Positions 1 through 8,489 of a DNA stretch of 64,000 nucleotides are shown in pieces (the first letter of the stretch is position 1; every line of letters begins with the position of its first letter). The position numbers and the translations under genes were made by a program. A model generated the notes under the pieces. The model was not told the DNA's origin and did not search any database. It worked only from the letters and a program-made list of their open reading frames with translations. This DNA is from Cryobacterium tepidiphilum. Its GTDB lineage: Bacteria; Actinomycetota; Actinomycetes; Actinomycetales; Microbacteriaceae. Where the stretch lies: NCBI RefSeq assembly GCF_003716325.1, contig NZ_RDSR01000015.1, positions 1 to 64,000 of the forward strand. Direction: 5' to 3'.

Positions 1-269
1 AAACCTACGTTGGTGAACATGCCTCAAGTGTAGCAAGGATAGAAGAAGAATGCGAGAGAAGTTCACACAAAGTTGAAGACGTTTTTCGTCGCATCCGTTG
101 TCGACGCGGTTGTTCCCGCGCGCGCGGGCGGGAGGGGCAGGCGGCTCGTGTGCGGGCACCTGGAGTTCAGGCCCACAGGAGCGGGAAGTTCAGAAGCGAA
201 AATCGGGACATGCCGCCGGAGACGCGCAAGTCGGATGGGGCAAGCCTTGAGGGTCACCGGAGTGAGGCC

Positions 270-275
270 TACTCT
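270..275 (+). promoter_or_regulatory. candidate minus-10 element for the LMF gene
   Basis: TACTCT lies 8 bases before the ATG at 284 and fits the TANNNT form of an actinobacterial minus-10. With this spacing the transcript would begin at or very near the start codon. No convincing minus-35 is visible. Bases 1-269 hold no other feature that I can support. Confidence 0.35.
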
Positions 276-283
276 GGGCGGCG

Positions 284-1717
284 ATGGAGTGGTTCGGCAG
301 CGGCGACTACGAGCTGGCGCGGCAGGTCCTGCAGCGCGGTGTCGCCGCCTGCTACCTGATCGCGTTCATTTCGGCGATCAACCAGTTCCCGGCGCTGCTC
401 GGCGAGCACGGGCTCCTCCCGGCGCCGCGCTTCCTCTCCATCGTGAGCTACAAGCAGTCGCCCAGCCTGTTCCACTGGCGCTACTCCGACCGCCTGCTGC
501 TGGTGCTGTCGTGGGCGGGGCTGGTGCTCGCGGCATCCGTTGTTCTGGGCCTGCCCCAGCTGGCGCCGGCCTGGGTGCCGCTCATCGTCTTCCTGGTGAT
601 CTGGGCGATCTACCTGTCGATCGTCAACGTCGGGCAGACGTTCTACTCGTTCGGATGGGAGAGCCTGCTGCTGGAGGCCGGCTTCGTCGTCGCGTTCCTC
701 GGCTCCGACCGGGTGGCCCCGCCGATCACGATCATCATTTTCCTGCGCTGGCTGGTGTTCCGCCTCGAATTCGGGGCGGGCATGATCAAGATGCGCGGCG
801 GTGAGGAATGGCGGGACCTGACCGCCCTGTTCTACCACCACGAGACCCAGCCCATGCCCAATCCGCTGAGCTGGTTCGCGCACCACCTGCCCCGGTGGTT
901 CCACCGCCTCGAGGTCATCGGCAGTCATTTCGCGCAGCTCGTGGTGCCGTTCTTCCTGTTCGCGCCGCAGCCGGTTGCCTCCGTCGCCGCGCTCGTCGTC
1001 ATCCTCACCCAGCTCTGGCTGGTCGCCACCGGCAACTTCGCCTGGCTCAACTGGATCACCATCGTGCTCGCGTTCGCCGCCATCGACGACAACGCGTTCG
1101 GCCTGATCTTCCCGGTCGACGAGGGCGCGGCGCCGGAACAGGCGCCGCTGTGGTTCGTGGTCGTGGTGCTCGCCGCCACCATCTTCCTCCTCGTGCTCAG
1201 CTACCGGCCGCTCCTGAACCTCTTCGCCCGCCACCAGCTCATGAACGCGAGCTTCAACCGCTACCACCTCGTCAACGCCTATGGCGCATTCGGCACGGTC
1301 ACCAAGGAGCGCTTCGAGGTCGAGGTCGAAGGCAGCGACGCCGACAAGCCCGGTGAGGGCGATTGGGTGGCCTACGGGTTTCGCGGCAAGCCCGGCGACC
1401 CCAAGCGGATGCCGCCACAGGTCGCGCCCTATCACCTGCGGCTGGACTGGCTCATGTGGTTCCTCGCCCTGGGGTCACCCGACACACGCTGGTTCCAGGT
1501 CTTCATCCTCAAGCTCCTGGAGGGTGACCGGAAGACCCTCCGCCTGCTGCGCGTCAATCCATTCCCCGACGCGCCTCCGCGGTGGATCCGGGCGCGGGTG
1601 TTCCTTTACCGGTTCTCGACCGCGGAGGAGCGCCGCCGCGACCACGTCTGGTGGGAGCGCACGGAGGTGGGCCTGATCGTCGCCCCGACGTCACTCGGCG
1701 GCCAACGCCGACGCTGA
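284..1717 (+). CDS. lipase maturation factor family membrane protein
   Basis: A 477-residue integral membrane protein resembling the lipase maturation factor family (LMF1/DUF1222). Recognisable family stretches are QRGVAACYLIAFISA near residues 15-30, YSFGWESLLLEAGF near 120-135 and NPLSWFAHHLP near 190-200. Several hydrophobic segments alternate with short polar loops, and the C-terminal third is soluble and rich in Trp and Arg. Vertebrate LMF1 is an ER chaperone for secreted lipases; the role of the bacterial homologues is not established. It appears monocistronic, as no gene lies close upstream and the next gene follows a 117-base gap with a microsatellite-like repeat. The ATG at 284 is the first start compatible with the conserved N-terminus. 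Confidence 0.8.
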   Translation: MEWFGSGDYELARQVLQRGVAACYLIAFISAINQFPALLGEHGLLPAPRFLSIVSYKQSPSLFHWRYSDRLLLVLSWAGLVLAASVVLGLPQLAPAWVPLIVFLVIWAIYLSIVNVGQTFYSFGWESLLLEAGFVVAFLGSDRVAPPITIIIFLRWLVFRLEFGAGMIKMRGGEEWRDLTALFYHHETQPMPNPLSWFAHHLPRWFHRLEVIGSHFAQLVVPFFLFAPQPVASVAALVVILTQLWLVATGNFAWLNWITIVLAFAAIDDNAFGLIFPVDEGAAPEQAPLWFVVVVLAATIFLLVLSYRPLLNLFARHQLMNASFNRYHLVNAYGAFGTVTKERFEVEVEGSDADKPGEGDWVAYGFRGKPGDPKRMPPQVAPYHLRLDWLMWFLALGSPDTRWFQVFILKLLEGDRKTLRLLRVNPFPDAPPRWIRARVFLYRFSTAEERRRDHVWWERTEVGLIVAPTSLGGQRRR

Positions 1718-1751
1718 CGCCCTTGCGACGCGTGCGTACGGGCGTAGCGTC

Positions 1752-1800
1752 GAGACCCAGAGACCCATAGACCCAGAGACCCAGAGACCCATAGAAACCA
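1752..1800. repeat. 8-bp tandem repeat (GAGACCCA/TAGACCCA), about 6 units
   Basis: Units of GAGACCCA and TAGACCCA alternate in the order G, G, T, G, G, T, the last unit being imperfect and one base longer. The array occupies most of the gap between the LMF gene and the alcohol dehydrogenase gene, just upstream of the latter's ribosome binding site. No function is evident. Confidence 0.85.
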
Positions 1801-1834
1801 GAGACACCGGTCCAGGACCGGGAAGGCAGGAATC

Positions 1835-3025
1835 ATGCGAGCACTCACCTGGCAGGGCACCGGCTCGGTCTCGGTGGAGACCGTCCCCGACCCGGCCATC
1901 CTCGAGCCGACCGACGCCATCATCAAGGTCACCTCGACCGCCATCTGCGGATCCGACCTGCACCTCTACGACGTGCTCGGCCCCTTCCTCGACAAGGGCG
2001 ACATCCTCGGCCACGAACCCATGGGCGTCGTTGTGGAGGTGGGCAGCGCCGTCACCTCCCTCACGATCGGCGACCGGGTGGTCATCCCCTTCAACATCGC
2101 CTGCGGCCACTGCTACATGTGCCAGCGCGGACTGCAGTCGCAGTGCGAGACCACGCAGGTCCGCGAGCAGAACAGCGGCGCGGCTCTGTTCGGCTACACG
2201 AAGCTCTACGGGCAGGTTCCCGGTGGGCAGGCCGAATTCCTGCGGGTGCCGCTCGCCGACTACAACCACATCCCGGTCGGCCAGGAGTACCCCGACGAAC
2301 GCTACCTGTTCCTGAGCGACATCCTCCCGACCGCGTGGCAGGGCGTGCAGTACGCGAACGTGCCGGATGGCGGCTCCCTCGGAGTGATCGGGCTCGGGCC
2401 CGTCGGCCAGTTCGTCTCCCGCGTCGGCCGGCAGCTCGGGTACGAGGTATTCGCCGTCGACCCGGTGGCCGAACGCCGGGAGATGGCCGAGCGCCACGGT
2501 ATCCGCACCTTCGACCTGCACGACGACATCGCCACCGAGCTGCGCGACGCCACCGACGGTCGCGGGCCCGACAGCGTCGTGGACGCCGTCGGCATGGAGG
2601 CGCACGGCTCACCGGCCGCCGCCTTCGCCCAGGCGGCCGTCAACGTGCTCCCGGATGCCGTGGCCAAGAAAGCCATGAAGACCGCGGGCGTCGACCGGCT
2701 GGCCGCGCTGCACACCGCGTTCGACATCGTGCGCCGGGGCGGCACCGTCTCGATCAGCGGCGTCTACGGGGGACAGGCCGACCCGTTCCCCATGCTGCGG
2801 CTCTTCGACAAGCAAGTGGCCATCCGCATGGGCCAGTGCAACGTCAAGAACTGGATCGACGACCTGATGCCCTACGTGGAGAACCCGGCGGACCCTCTCG
2901 CCATCGACGACCTCGTCACGCACCGCGTGGCGCTCGACGACGCCGCGCGAATGTACGAGATCTTCCAGAAGAAGGAGGACGGCTGCATCAAAGTCGTGCT
3001 GAAGCCCGAACTGGACGCCGCCTGA
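1835..3025 (+). CDS. zinc-dependent alcohol dehydrogenase (formaldehyde dehydrogenase-like)
   Basis: A 396-residue medium-chain dehydrogenase. The catalytic zinc site is C38-G-S-D with H60-E61; the structural zinc site is C90-x2-C93-x2-C96-x7-C104. The NAD-binding Rossmann glycine motif GLGPVG falls near residues 187-192. The insert between the structural zinc loop and the cofactor domain, and the overall length, fit the glutathione-independent formaldehyde dehydrogenase/threonine dehydrogenase-like subgroup; the true substrate cannot be read from sequence. GGAAGG and AGGA stand before the ATG. A small acidic protein gene follows after 45 bases and may be cotranscribed. Confidence 0.85.
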   Translation: MRALTWQGTGSVSVETVPDPAILEPTDAIIKVTSTAICGSDLHLYDVLGPFLDKGDILGHEPMGVVVEVGSAVTSLTIGDRVVIPFNIACGHCYMCQRGLQSQCETTQVREQNSGAALFGYTKLYGQVPGGQAEFLRVPLADYNHIPVGQEYPDERYLFLSDILPTAWQGVQYANVPDGGSLGVIGLGPVGQFVSRVGRQLGYEVFAVDPVAERREMAERHGIRTFDLHDDIATELRDATDGRGPDSVVDAVGMEAHGSPAAAFAQAAVNVLPDAVAKKAMKTAGVDRLAALHTAFDIVRRGGTVSISGVYGGQADPFPMLRLFDKQVAIRMGQCNVKNWIDDLMPYVENPADPLAIDDLVTHRVALDDAARMYEIFQKKEDGCIKVVLKPELDAA

Positions 3026-3070
3026 TCGGCGGCCCACACCCACCCCTCACCAGCAACCGAAAGGACCACC

Positions 3071-3358
3071 ATGAGTGACATCAACACCGGACGCCCACAG
3101 GACCAGCGCGGAATCGGCGTGGACGACCTCCAAGAGAAGGCCGTCGAGCAGGAGACCGTGACCAACGACGCCGTCGCGGGCGAGACCGTGCTGCCCGGCG
3201 TCGCACTGGATGACGACGTCGATCTTCGCACCGGCGGCGCCACCGACCAGATCAACCCGCCCGACCGGGTCGAGCCGATCTACGACGAGCACGACCGGCA
3301 GACCGAGGAGCCCGTGCAGCTCGGCGACGAGCCGGACGACGACTCCGACAAGGGCTGA
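3071..3358 (+). CDS. small acidic hypothetical protein
   Basis: Ninety-five residues, strongly acidic (many Asp and Glu), with no hydrophobic core, no cysteine and no membrane segment, so probably disordered. A clear ribosome binding site (GAAAGGA) precedes the ATG. It follows the alcohol dehydrogenase in the same direction after 45 bases and ends 36 bases before the convergent S4-domain gene. I do not recognise the family. The good ribosome binding site and codon use like its neighbours argue that it is translated. Confidence 0.65.
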   Translation: MSDINTGRPQDQRGIGVDDLQEKAVEQETVTNDAVAGETVLPGVALDDDVDLRTGGATDQINPPDRVEPIYDEHDRQTEEPVQLGDEPDDDSDKG

Positions 3359-3394
3359 CGCCCCAGCCGGACGGCTGACGCGACGGACGCCGGG

Positions 3395-3793
3395 TCAGTG
3401 GGCGTGGCCGTGGCCCCGCAGCTTCTCGATGTCGCGGCGTTCCCGCTTCGTGGGACGCCCGGCGCCCCGGTCGCGCACCGGCACCAGCGGAACCTCTTCG
3501 CGAGGCGGTGGCGGCGGGGTGTTGTCGACGAAGCACTCCGCGGCCACGGTCGCGCCCACCCGCTTCGTTACCACTCTCGACACCACCACGATGCGGTCGA
3601 AGCCGGCTGACCGCACGCGCACCTCGTCGCCCACCCGCACCGACTGTGCGGATTTCGCCCGTTCGCCGTTGACCCGCACGTGGCCCGCCCGGCAGGCGGC
3701 CGTGGCGAGAGAGCGGGTCTTGAACAGCCGCACCGCCCACGCCCAGCTGTCGACGCGGGCGGTGGCGGGGGGATCCATGCCACGCGCTTCCAT
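3395..3793 (-). CDS. S4-domain RNA-binding protein (Hsp15-like)
   Basis: A 132-residue protein with an S4 RNA-binding domain at about residues 13-60 (RVDSWAWAVRLFKTRS, then AGHVRVNG). A basic C-terminal tail (GRPTKRERRDIEKL, then HGHAH) is typical of the Hsp15/YabO-like family, which in Escherichia coli binds stalled 50S subunits carrying nascent chains. That role is an inference here. Divergent from apt with a 43-base intergenic region; a TAGAGT hexamer lies exactly 6 bases before the ATG, suggesting a leaderless mRNA. Confidence 0.85.
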   Translation of the reverse strand: MEARGMDPPATARVDSWAWAVRLFKTRSLATAACRAGHVRVNGERAKSAQSVRVGDEVRVRSAGFDRIVVVSRVVTKRVGATVAAECFVDNTPPPPPREEVPLVPVRDRGAGRPTKRERRDIEKLRGHGHAH

Positions 3794-3799
3794 GCCACG

Positions 3800-3805
3800 A
3801 CTCTA
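3800..3805 (-). promoter_or_regulatory. candidate minus-10 (TAGAGT) for the S4-protein gene
   Basis: On the minus strand TAGAGT is followed by six bases and then the ATG at 3793, so transcription would begin at the start codon. It sits 20 bases from the divergent apt minus-10, so the two promoters are nearly back to back. Confidence 0.45.
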
Positions 3806-3824
3806 GGCCACGTACGCCGGCGAC

Positions 3825-3830
3825 TATTCT
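3825..3830 (+). promoter_or_regulatory. candidate minus-10 (TATTCT) for apt
   Basis: TATTCT ends six bases before the GTG at 3837, the spacing expected for a leaderless transcript. TGGGAA between them is a poor Shine-Dalgarno sequence. Confidence 0.45.
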
Positions 3831-3836
3831 TGGGAA

Positions 3837-4361
3837 GTGACCACTGCTTCCGACTACGTCGAATCCCTCCTCGCCTCCTACCCGGACTTCCCGCAGCCGG
3901 GCATCCTCTTCCGTGACCTCAACCCGGTCTTCGCCGACGCGGCCGCGTTCCGCAGCATCGTCGACGAGATCATCGACCACTACCGCGGGCAGTTCGACGC
4001 GGTCGCCGGCATCGAGGCGCGCGGCTTCCTGCTGGCCGCGGCCCTCGGCTACGCAGCGGATGTCCCGGTGCTGGCCGTGCGCAAAGGAGGCAAGCTCCCG
4101 GGAACGGTGCTGACCGAGGAGTACGACCTGGAGTACGGCTCCGCCCGGCTGGAGCTTGAGGTGGGACAGCTTCCCGCCGGCAGCCGCGTGCTCGTGCTCG
4201 ACGACGTGCTGGCCACCGGCGGCACGGTCGCGGCCACCAACCGGCTCGTCGAGCGCGCCGGCTACCGCCTGGCCGGCGTCGCCGTGGTCGTCGAGCTCTC
4301 GGACCTGCAGGGACGCGAGCACATCGGTGACGCCCCGATCCACGCCATCCTCTCGCTCTGA
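3837..4361 (+). CDS. apt: adenine phosphoribosyltransferase
   Basis: Converts adenine and PRPP to AMP and pyrophosphate in purine salvage, in the cytosol. The 174-residue length is normal for the family. FPQPGILFRDLNPV near residues 19-32 is the hallmark N-terminal motif, IEARGFLLA follows near 60-68, and the PRPP-binding loop VLVLDDVLATGGT lies near 118-130. The GTG start places the N-terminus correctly relative to homologues. Monocistronic; divergent from the S4-domain gene, and followed by a Nudix gene after about 90 bases. Confidence 0.93.
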   Translation: MTTASDYVESLLASYPDFPQPGILFRDLNPVFADAAAFRSIVDEIIDHYRGQFDAVAGIEARGFLLAAALGYAADVPVLAVRKGGKLPGTVLTEEYDLEYGSARLELEVGQLPAGSRVLVLDDVLATGGTVAATNRLVERAGYRLAGVAVVVELSDLQGREHIGDAPIHAILSL

Positions 4362-4442
4362 CCTGCACGCGAATCGTCAGTAGTGGTCGCTGAAACTCGA
4401 TCTTTCCGACAACACGTACGGTTTCGCGTGAGGGGAGTGGGG

Positions 4443-4448
4443 CATGCT
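4443..4448 (+). promoter_or_regulatory. candidate minus-10-like CATGCT before the Nudix gene
   Basis: CATGCT is followed by GGAGAC and then the ATG at 4455, the same six-base spacing seen at other leaderless candidates in the window. GGAG could alternatively act as a closely spaced Shine-Dalgarno sequence. Confidence 0.3.
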
Positions 4449-4454
4449 GGAGAC

Positions 4455-4907
4455 ATGACGGGCAGCGGGGACGCGTGGGTGTACGGCCCTGACGGGCGCA
4501 AGTTCTGGGGGCGCTTCGGCGCGGCCGGGCTCCTGGTGCACGACCAGGCCCGCGGCATCCTCCTGCAGCACCGGGCGCTCTGGAGCCACCACGGCGGCAC
4601 CTGGGGACTCCCCGGCGGCGCCCGCCACCGGCAGGAGAGCGCCGTCGAGGCGGCGCTCCGCGAAGCCTCGGAAGAGGCCGGGGTGCCGCCGGAGGCGGTG
4701 GACGTGCGCTTCGAAACCGTGCTCGACCTCGGGTTCTGGTCGTACACGACCGTGGTGGCCGTCGCGACGGCAAGCTTCGACCCGGTGATCAGCGACCCGG
4801 AGAGCCTCGACCTGCAGTGGGTGCCCGCCGACATGGTCGACTCCCTGCCGCTGCATCCGGGTTTCGCCGACGCCTGGCCCGCGCTCCGCTCCCGGTTGGG
4901 GCGTTAG
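4455..4907 (+). CDS. Nudix hydrolase
   Basis: A 150-residue pyrophosphohydrolase with a complete Nudix box: G-x5-E-x7-REASEEAGV, beginning in GGARHRQE, with the metal-binding glutamates in REASEEAG. It would cleave a nucleoside diphosphate linked to some other moiety; the substrate cannot be predicted, and MutT-like or NADH-pyrophosphatase roles are both possible. The open frame extends upstream to a GTG at 4383, but the ATG at 4455 gives the usual MTGSGDAW start of related proteins and has GGAG before it. It ends 4 bases before the convergent ligD stop. Confidence 0.85.
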   Translation: MTGSGDAWVYGPDGRKFWGRFGAAGLLVHDQARGILLQHRALWSHHGGTWGLPGGARHRQESAVEAALREASEEAGVPPEAVDVRFETVLDLGFWSYTTVVAVATASFDPVISDPESLDLQWVPADMVDSLPLHPGFADAWPALRSRLGR

Positions 4908-4911
4908 CGCG

Positions 4912-7362
4912 TCACTCGCGCACGACCTCGGACGGCGACTTGTCGGGCCGCCACCCGCGCCACGACGGCTGGCGCAGCCGCCCCGAGCCGGTCCATTCGG
5001 CGAACTCCACCTCGCCGACGAGCGTCGGCTCCACCCAGTGCGCCTCACGGGCGTCGGCGGCCGGGATGTCGGTGAACGGCGTGGTGCGCGCCCGCAGCCC
5101 GGCGAAGCGCTCCCGCATCTCATCGAGGTCGCGGTCCTGGAACCCGGTGCCGACCTTCCCCACGTACCGCAGCCCGTCCGGGCCGGGAATCCCGAGCAGG
5201 AGTGAGCCGACCGTCCCCGCGCGGCGGCCGCTCCCGGGCTTCCAGCCCCCCACGACGACCTCCTGCATGAGGTGGTGCTTGATCTTGATCCACGCACCGG
5301 AACGCCGGCCGACGCTGTAGTCCGAGTCGCGTTCCTTGGCCAGGACGCCCTCCAGGCCCAGCTGCCTGCTGGTGTCGAACGCGTGCGCGAAGTCGCCGTC
5401 GAACGCGGGCGGCACCTGGACGGCCCCCGCCGACGCCACCAGCTCGTCGAGCACGCGGCGCCGCGTGTCGTAGTCCTCCCGCACGCACGGCTCGCCGTCC
5501 CGTTCCAGCACGTCGAACACCAGGTACCGCACGGGCGTCTTCCGGGCCGCCGCCCGCACGTCACCGGGCGCCGTGAGCTTCATGCGCGTCTGCAGCAGGC
5601 CGAAGTCCGGCCGCCCCGATGGGTCGAGGGCGACGATCTCGCCGTCGAGCACCGCTGAGCGGGCATCGACGTTCGCGAGCAGGTCATCGGCGAGGTCGGG
5701 GTACGAGACGGTGACGTCGTTGCCGTTCCGCGTGACGAGGCGCATGCTGCGCCCTCCGGCATCCGTTTCGACATAGGCCAATGCGCGGATGCCGTCCCAC
5801 TTCATCTCGAACGCCCAGTCGGCGGAGTCGTGCAGGTCGGCCTCGTCGCCCGGGGTGGCGAGCATGGGGGAGTAGCTGCGGCCGGCCGTCGACGAGCCGG
5901 TGCGCGGGGGAAGAGCCGGCCGTCGCGCCGGCTCTGCCCGCTGGCCGGCGGCGGGCGGTTTCGCCTCGTGCTCGGGCCGCATCCGGTGGATAAGCCAGTT
6001 CTTGGCGTCCTTGCCCTGGCCGCCGGTGTGGATGAGGGCGACGCGGGTGGGGCCGCCGAGACCGCCGCCCTCCCGGCCGTGCAGGGTCGCGATGACCTCG
6101 TTCTCGCGCCACTTCTCGAGCTCGTACACGCCGCTGTCCCAGATGGTCACCTCGCCGCCGCCGTACTCGCCGGCGGGTATCGTGCCCTCGAAGCTGCCGT
6201 ACTCCAGCGGATGGTCCTCGGTCTGCACCGCCAGGTGGTTCTTCTTCACGTCCGTCGGCACACCCCGGGGGAGCGCCCACGAGACGAGCACACCGTCGTG
6301 CTCCAGCCGGAAGTCCCAGTGCAGGCGCCGGGCGTGGTGTTCCTGGATCACGAAGCTCTGCCCGGTCGACGCCGCGGGGGCGAGGGCGGGCACCGGCTCC
6401 GGCGTCTTCTCGCGGTCACGCTTGCTCCGGTACAGCTCCAGGCGATCCCCGGGGGCGCCGGGGGCGAGGCGGGCAAGCGGATCCGGCCGGTGCGCCATCC
6501 GTTCGATCACCTGCTCGTAGTCGAGGTGGGCGAGGCCTGGTTCGGCCAGCTCCTCCCAAGTGCGCGGGACGGCGACCGTGGGGTGCGCCCGTCCGCGCAG
6601 CGAGTACGGGGCGATGGTGGTCTTGGCCGCGTTGTTCTGGCTCCAGTCCACCAGCACCTTGCCGGTGCGCAGCTCCTTCTTCATGTCGCTGACGACGAGG
6701 TGTTTGTGGTCGGCCTCCAGCGCGCGCGCCAACTCGTGGGCGATGTCCGACACCTGCGTCGACGTGTAGCGGCCGTCGAGGGCGGCGTACAGGTGGATGC
6801 CCTTGCTCCCGCTGGTCACCGGCATCGGTTCCAGCCCCATGTCGTGCAGGATCGGCCGTGCAAGCCTCGCCACCTCGGCGCACTCGGGCAGGCCGGCGCC
6901 GGTTCCCGGGTCGAGGTCGAGCACCAGCCGGTCGGGGTTGGCCGGGTTGCCGTCGGCCCCGAACCGCCACTGCGGCACGTGGATCTCGAGGGCGGCGATC
7001 TGCGCCAGCCAGGTGAGCGTCGCCAGGTCGTTGACCAGCGGATACACGATGGTCCGGTTGGCGTGCCGGATCGTGCCGCGCGCCACCCAGTCCGGGGCCG
7101 ACTCGTCGAGGTTCTTCTGGAAGAACATGCTCCCCGGCTCCTCAACCGTGCCGACGCCGTGCACCCAGCGCTTGCGCGTGGCCGGCCGCCCGGCAGCGTA
7201 GGGGATCAGGAACTCGGCGACGGCGGCGTAGTAGCGCAGCACATCCGACTTCGTCGTGCCCGTCGCCGGATACAGCACCTTGTCGAGGTTGGTGAGCTTG
7301 ATCCGGTGCCCGTCGACGCTGACGACCTGGCTGCTCTCGACCTGGCTGCTCCGGGAAGGCAT
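4912..7362 (-). CDS. ligD: ATP-dependent DNA ligase D (NHEJ, POL-PE-LIG)
   Basis: An 816-residue multidomain NHEJ enzyme that trims, fills and seals DNA double-strand breaks with Ku. Domain order is polymerase/primase (about residues 12-290, starting at TNLDKVLYP), 3'-phosphoesterase (about 335-450, with EHHARRLHWDFRLEHDG) and ligase (about 500-816). The ligase nucleotidyl lysine is K521 in EMKWDGIR. This order is the mycobacterial arrangement; Pseudomonas LigD has the phosphoesterase first. The frame is open for another 90 codons upstream, but the ATG at 7362 fits the start of the polymerase domain and leaves a 93-base divergent promoter region shared with ku. CATGCT lies six bases before this ATG. 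Confidence 0.92.
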   Translation of the reverse strand: MPSRSSQVESSQVVSVDGHRIKLTNLDKVLYPATGTTKSDVLRYYAAVAEFLIPYAAGRPATRKRWVHGVGTVEEPGSMFFQKNLDESAPDWVARGTIRHANRTIVYPLVNDLATLTWLAQIAALEIHVPQWRFGADGNPANPDRLVLDLDPGTGAGLPECAEVARLARPILHDMGLEPMPVTSGSKGIHLYAALDGRYTSTQVSDIAHELARALEADHKHLVVSDMKKELRTGKVLVDWSQNNAAKTTIAPYSLRGRAHPTVAVPRTWEELAEPGLAHLDYEQVIERMAHRPDPLARLAPGAPGDRLELYRSKRDREKTPEPVPALAPAASTGQSFVIQEHHARRLHWDFRLEHDGVLVSWALPRGVPTDVKKNHLAVQTEDHPLEYGSFEGTIPAGEYGGGEVTIWDSGVYELEKWRENEVIATLHGREGGGLGGPTRVALIHTGGQGKDAKNWLIHRMRPEHEAKPPAAGQRAEPARRPALPPRTGSSTAGRSYSPMLATPGDEADLHDSADWAFEMKWDGIRALAYVETDAGGRSMRLVTRNGNDVTVSYPDLADDLLANVDARSAVLDGEIVALDPSGRPDFGLLQTRMKLTAPGDVRAAARKTPVRYLVFDVLERDGEPCVREDYDTRRRVLDELVASAGAVQVPPAFDGDFAHAFDTSRQLGLEGVLAKERDSDYSVGRRSGAWIKIKHHLMQEVVVGGWKPGSGRRAGTVGSLLLGIPGPDGLRYVGKVGTGFQDRDLDEMRERFAGLRARTTPFTDIPAADAREAHWVEPTLVGEVEFAEWTGSGRLRQPSWRGWRPDKSPSEVVRE

Positions 7363-7443
7363 GGCACCAGCATGCCCCCTCACCTGCACTTTCGGTACCG
7401 CCAGCGGCGTCGAAAGGGCATGGCCGGATACGCCGACATGGTG

Positions 7444-7449
7444 TCTACT
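7444..7449 (+). promoter_or_regulatory. candidate minus-10-like TCTACT before ku
   Basis: TCTACT stands exactly six bases before the ku ATG. It deviates from TANNNT at the second base, so support comes mainly from the repeated spacing pattern. No Shine-Dalgarno sequence is visible before ku. Confidence 0.3.
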
Positions 7450-7455
7450 GGGCGT

Positions 7456-8451
7456 ATGAGATCGATCTGGAAGGGCGCCATCACGTTCGGGCTCGTCAAC
7501 GTGCCGGTGAAGGTCTACAGCGCGACGGAGGACCACGACATCTCGCTGCACCAGGTGCACGACAAAGACGGCGGTCGCATCCGCTACCAGCGCCGCTGCG
7601 AGGTGTGCGGCAAGGTCATCACCTACGAGCACATCGACAAGGCGTACGACAACGGCGACAAGACGGTCATTCTCACCGATGAAGACCTCAAGTCACTCCC
7701 CGAGGAGCGCAGCCGGGAGATCGAGGTCGTCGAGTTCGTGCCGAGCGACCAGATCGACCCGATCATGTTCGACCGGAGCTACTTCCTGGAGCCGGACAGT
7801 AAGTCGTCGAAGGCGTACGTGCTCCTGCGGCGAACCCTGGAGGCGACGGATCGCACGGCGATCGTTCATTTCGCCCTGCGCCAGAAGACGCGCCTAGCCG
7901 CGTTGCGGGTGCGCGGCGACGTGCTCATGATCCAGACGCTGCTCTGGAACGACGAGGTGCGGGAGGCGGACTTCCCGTCGCTGGGCGAGGAGGTGCGGGT
8001 CTCCGACAAGGAGCTTGAGATGTCCTCGGCCCTCGTCGACTCCTTCGCGTCGGACTTCACGCCCGACGAGTTCCACGACGAGTACCAGGCGGAACTGCGC
8101 GCACTCATCGACGCGAAGCTGGAGCAGGGCGACGCCGTCGACACGGAGCAGACCTTCGGCGAGGAGCCCGAGGAGAAGGAGGAGGGCGGTGAGGTCCTCG
8201 ACCTCATGGAAGCGCTCCGCCGCAGCGTCGAACGCAGCCGCGACGCGAAGAAGGAGGCAGGGCCCGGCACCACGGCGACCGCCGCCAAGGGCACCGCCGC
8301 CAAGAGCGCGGCGGCGAAGGGCGCGGCGGCGAAGGGCGCGGCGGCGAAGGGCGCCAAGAAGCCCGCCGCCTCCCGCACGACCACCACGAAGGACGCGGGC
8401 GCCGACGAGAGCGCCGAGGCGCAGACGAGGAAGAAGAAGTCCACCGCCTGA
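7456..8451 (+). CDS. ku: non-homologous end-joining protein Ku
   Basis: A 331-residue bacterial Ku, the homodimeric ring that binds broken DNA ends and recruits LigD. The N-terminus MRSIWKGAITFGLVNVPVKV is diagnostic. The core ends near residue 270. It is followed by about 60 low-complexity residues rich in Lys and Ala, including AAAKG repeats (about 278-300) and a final RKKKSTA. Extended Lys-rich Ku tails in actinobacteria are thought to bind DNA. A much longer open frame starts at 5830, but its first 542 codons are antisense to ligD. The ATG at 7456 is the only sensible start. Confidence 0.94.
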   Translation: MRSIWKGAITFGLVNVPVKVYSATEDHDISLHQVHDKDGGRIRYQRRCEVCGKVITYEHIDKAYDNGDKTVILTDEDLKSLPEERSREIEVVEFVPSDQIDPIMFDRSYFLEPDSKSSKAYVLLRRTLEATDRTAIVHFALRQKTRLAALRVRGDVLMIQTLLWNDEVREADFPSLGEEVRVSDKELEMSSALVDSFASDFTPDEFHDEYQAELRALIDAKLEQGDAVDTEQTFGEEPEEKEEGGEVLDLMEALRRSVERSRDAKKEAGPGTTATAAKGTAAKSAAAKGAAAKGAAAKGAKKPAASRTTTTKDAGADESAEAQTRKKKSTA

Positions 8452-8475
8452 CGGGTCCGGGCAGACCGCTCCGGA

Positions 8476-8481
8476 TAGACT
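8476..8481 (+). promoter_or_regulatory. candidate minus-10 (TAGACT) for the CDP-alcohol transferase gene
   Basis: TAGACT lies eight bases before the GTG at 8490. AGGGG also lies just before the GTG, but with only two bases of spacing, so a leaderless or near-leaderless mRNA is plausible. Confidence 0.4.
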
Positions 8482-8489
8482 CAGGGGCT

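Noticed and set aside
269-1435. Long minus-strand open frame antisense to the LMF gene
   Set aside because: GC-rich codon bias opens the opposite strand; the peptide is low-complexity Arg/Glu/His-rich with no domain, while the plus-strand reading has clear family motifs.
5830-7455. N-terminal extension of the ku frame
   Set aside because: 542 codons antisense to ligD; the conserved Ku N-terminus starts at 7456.
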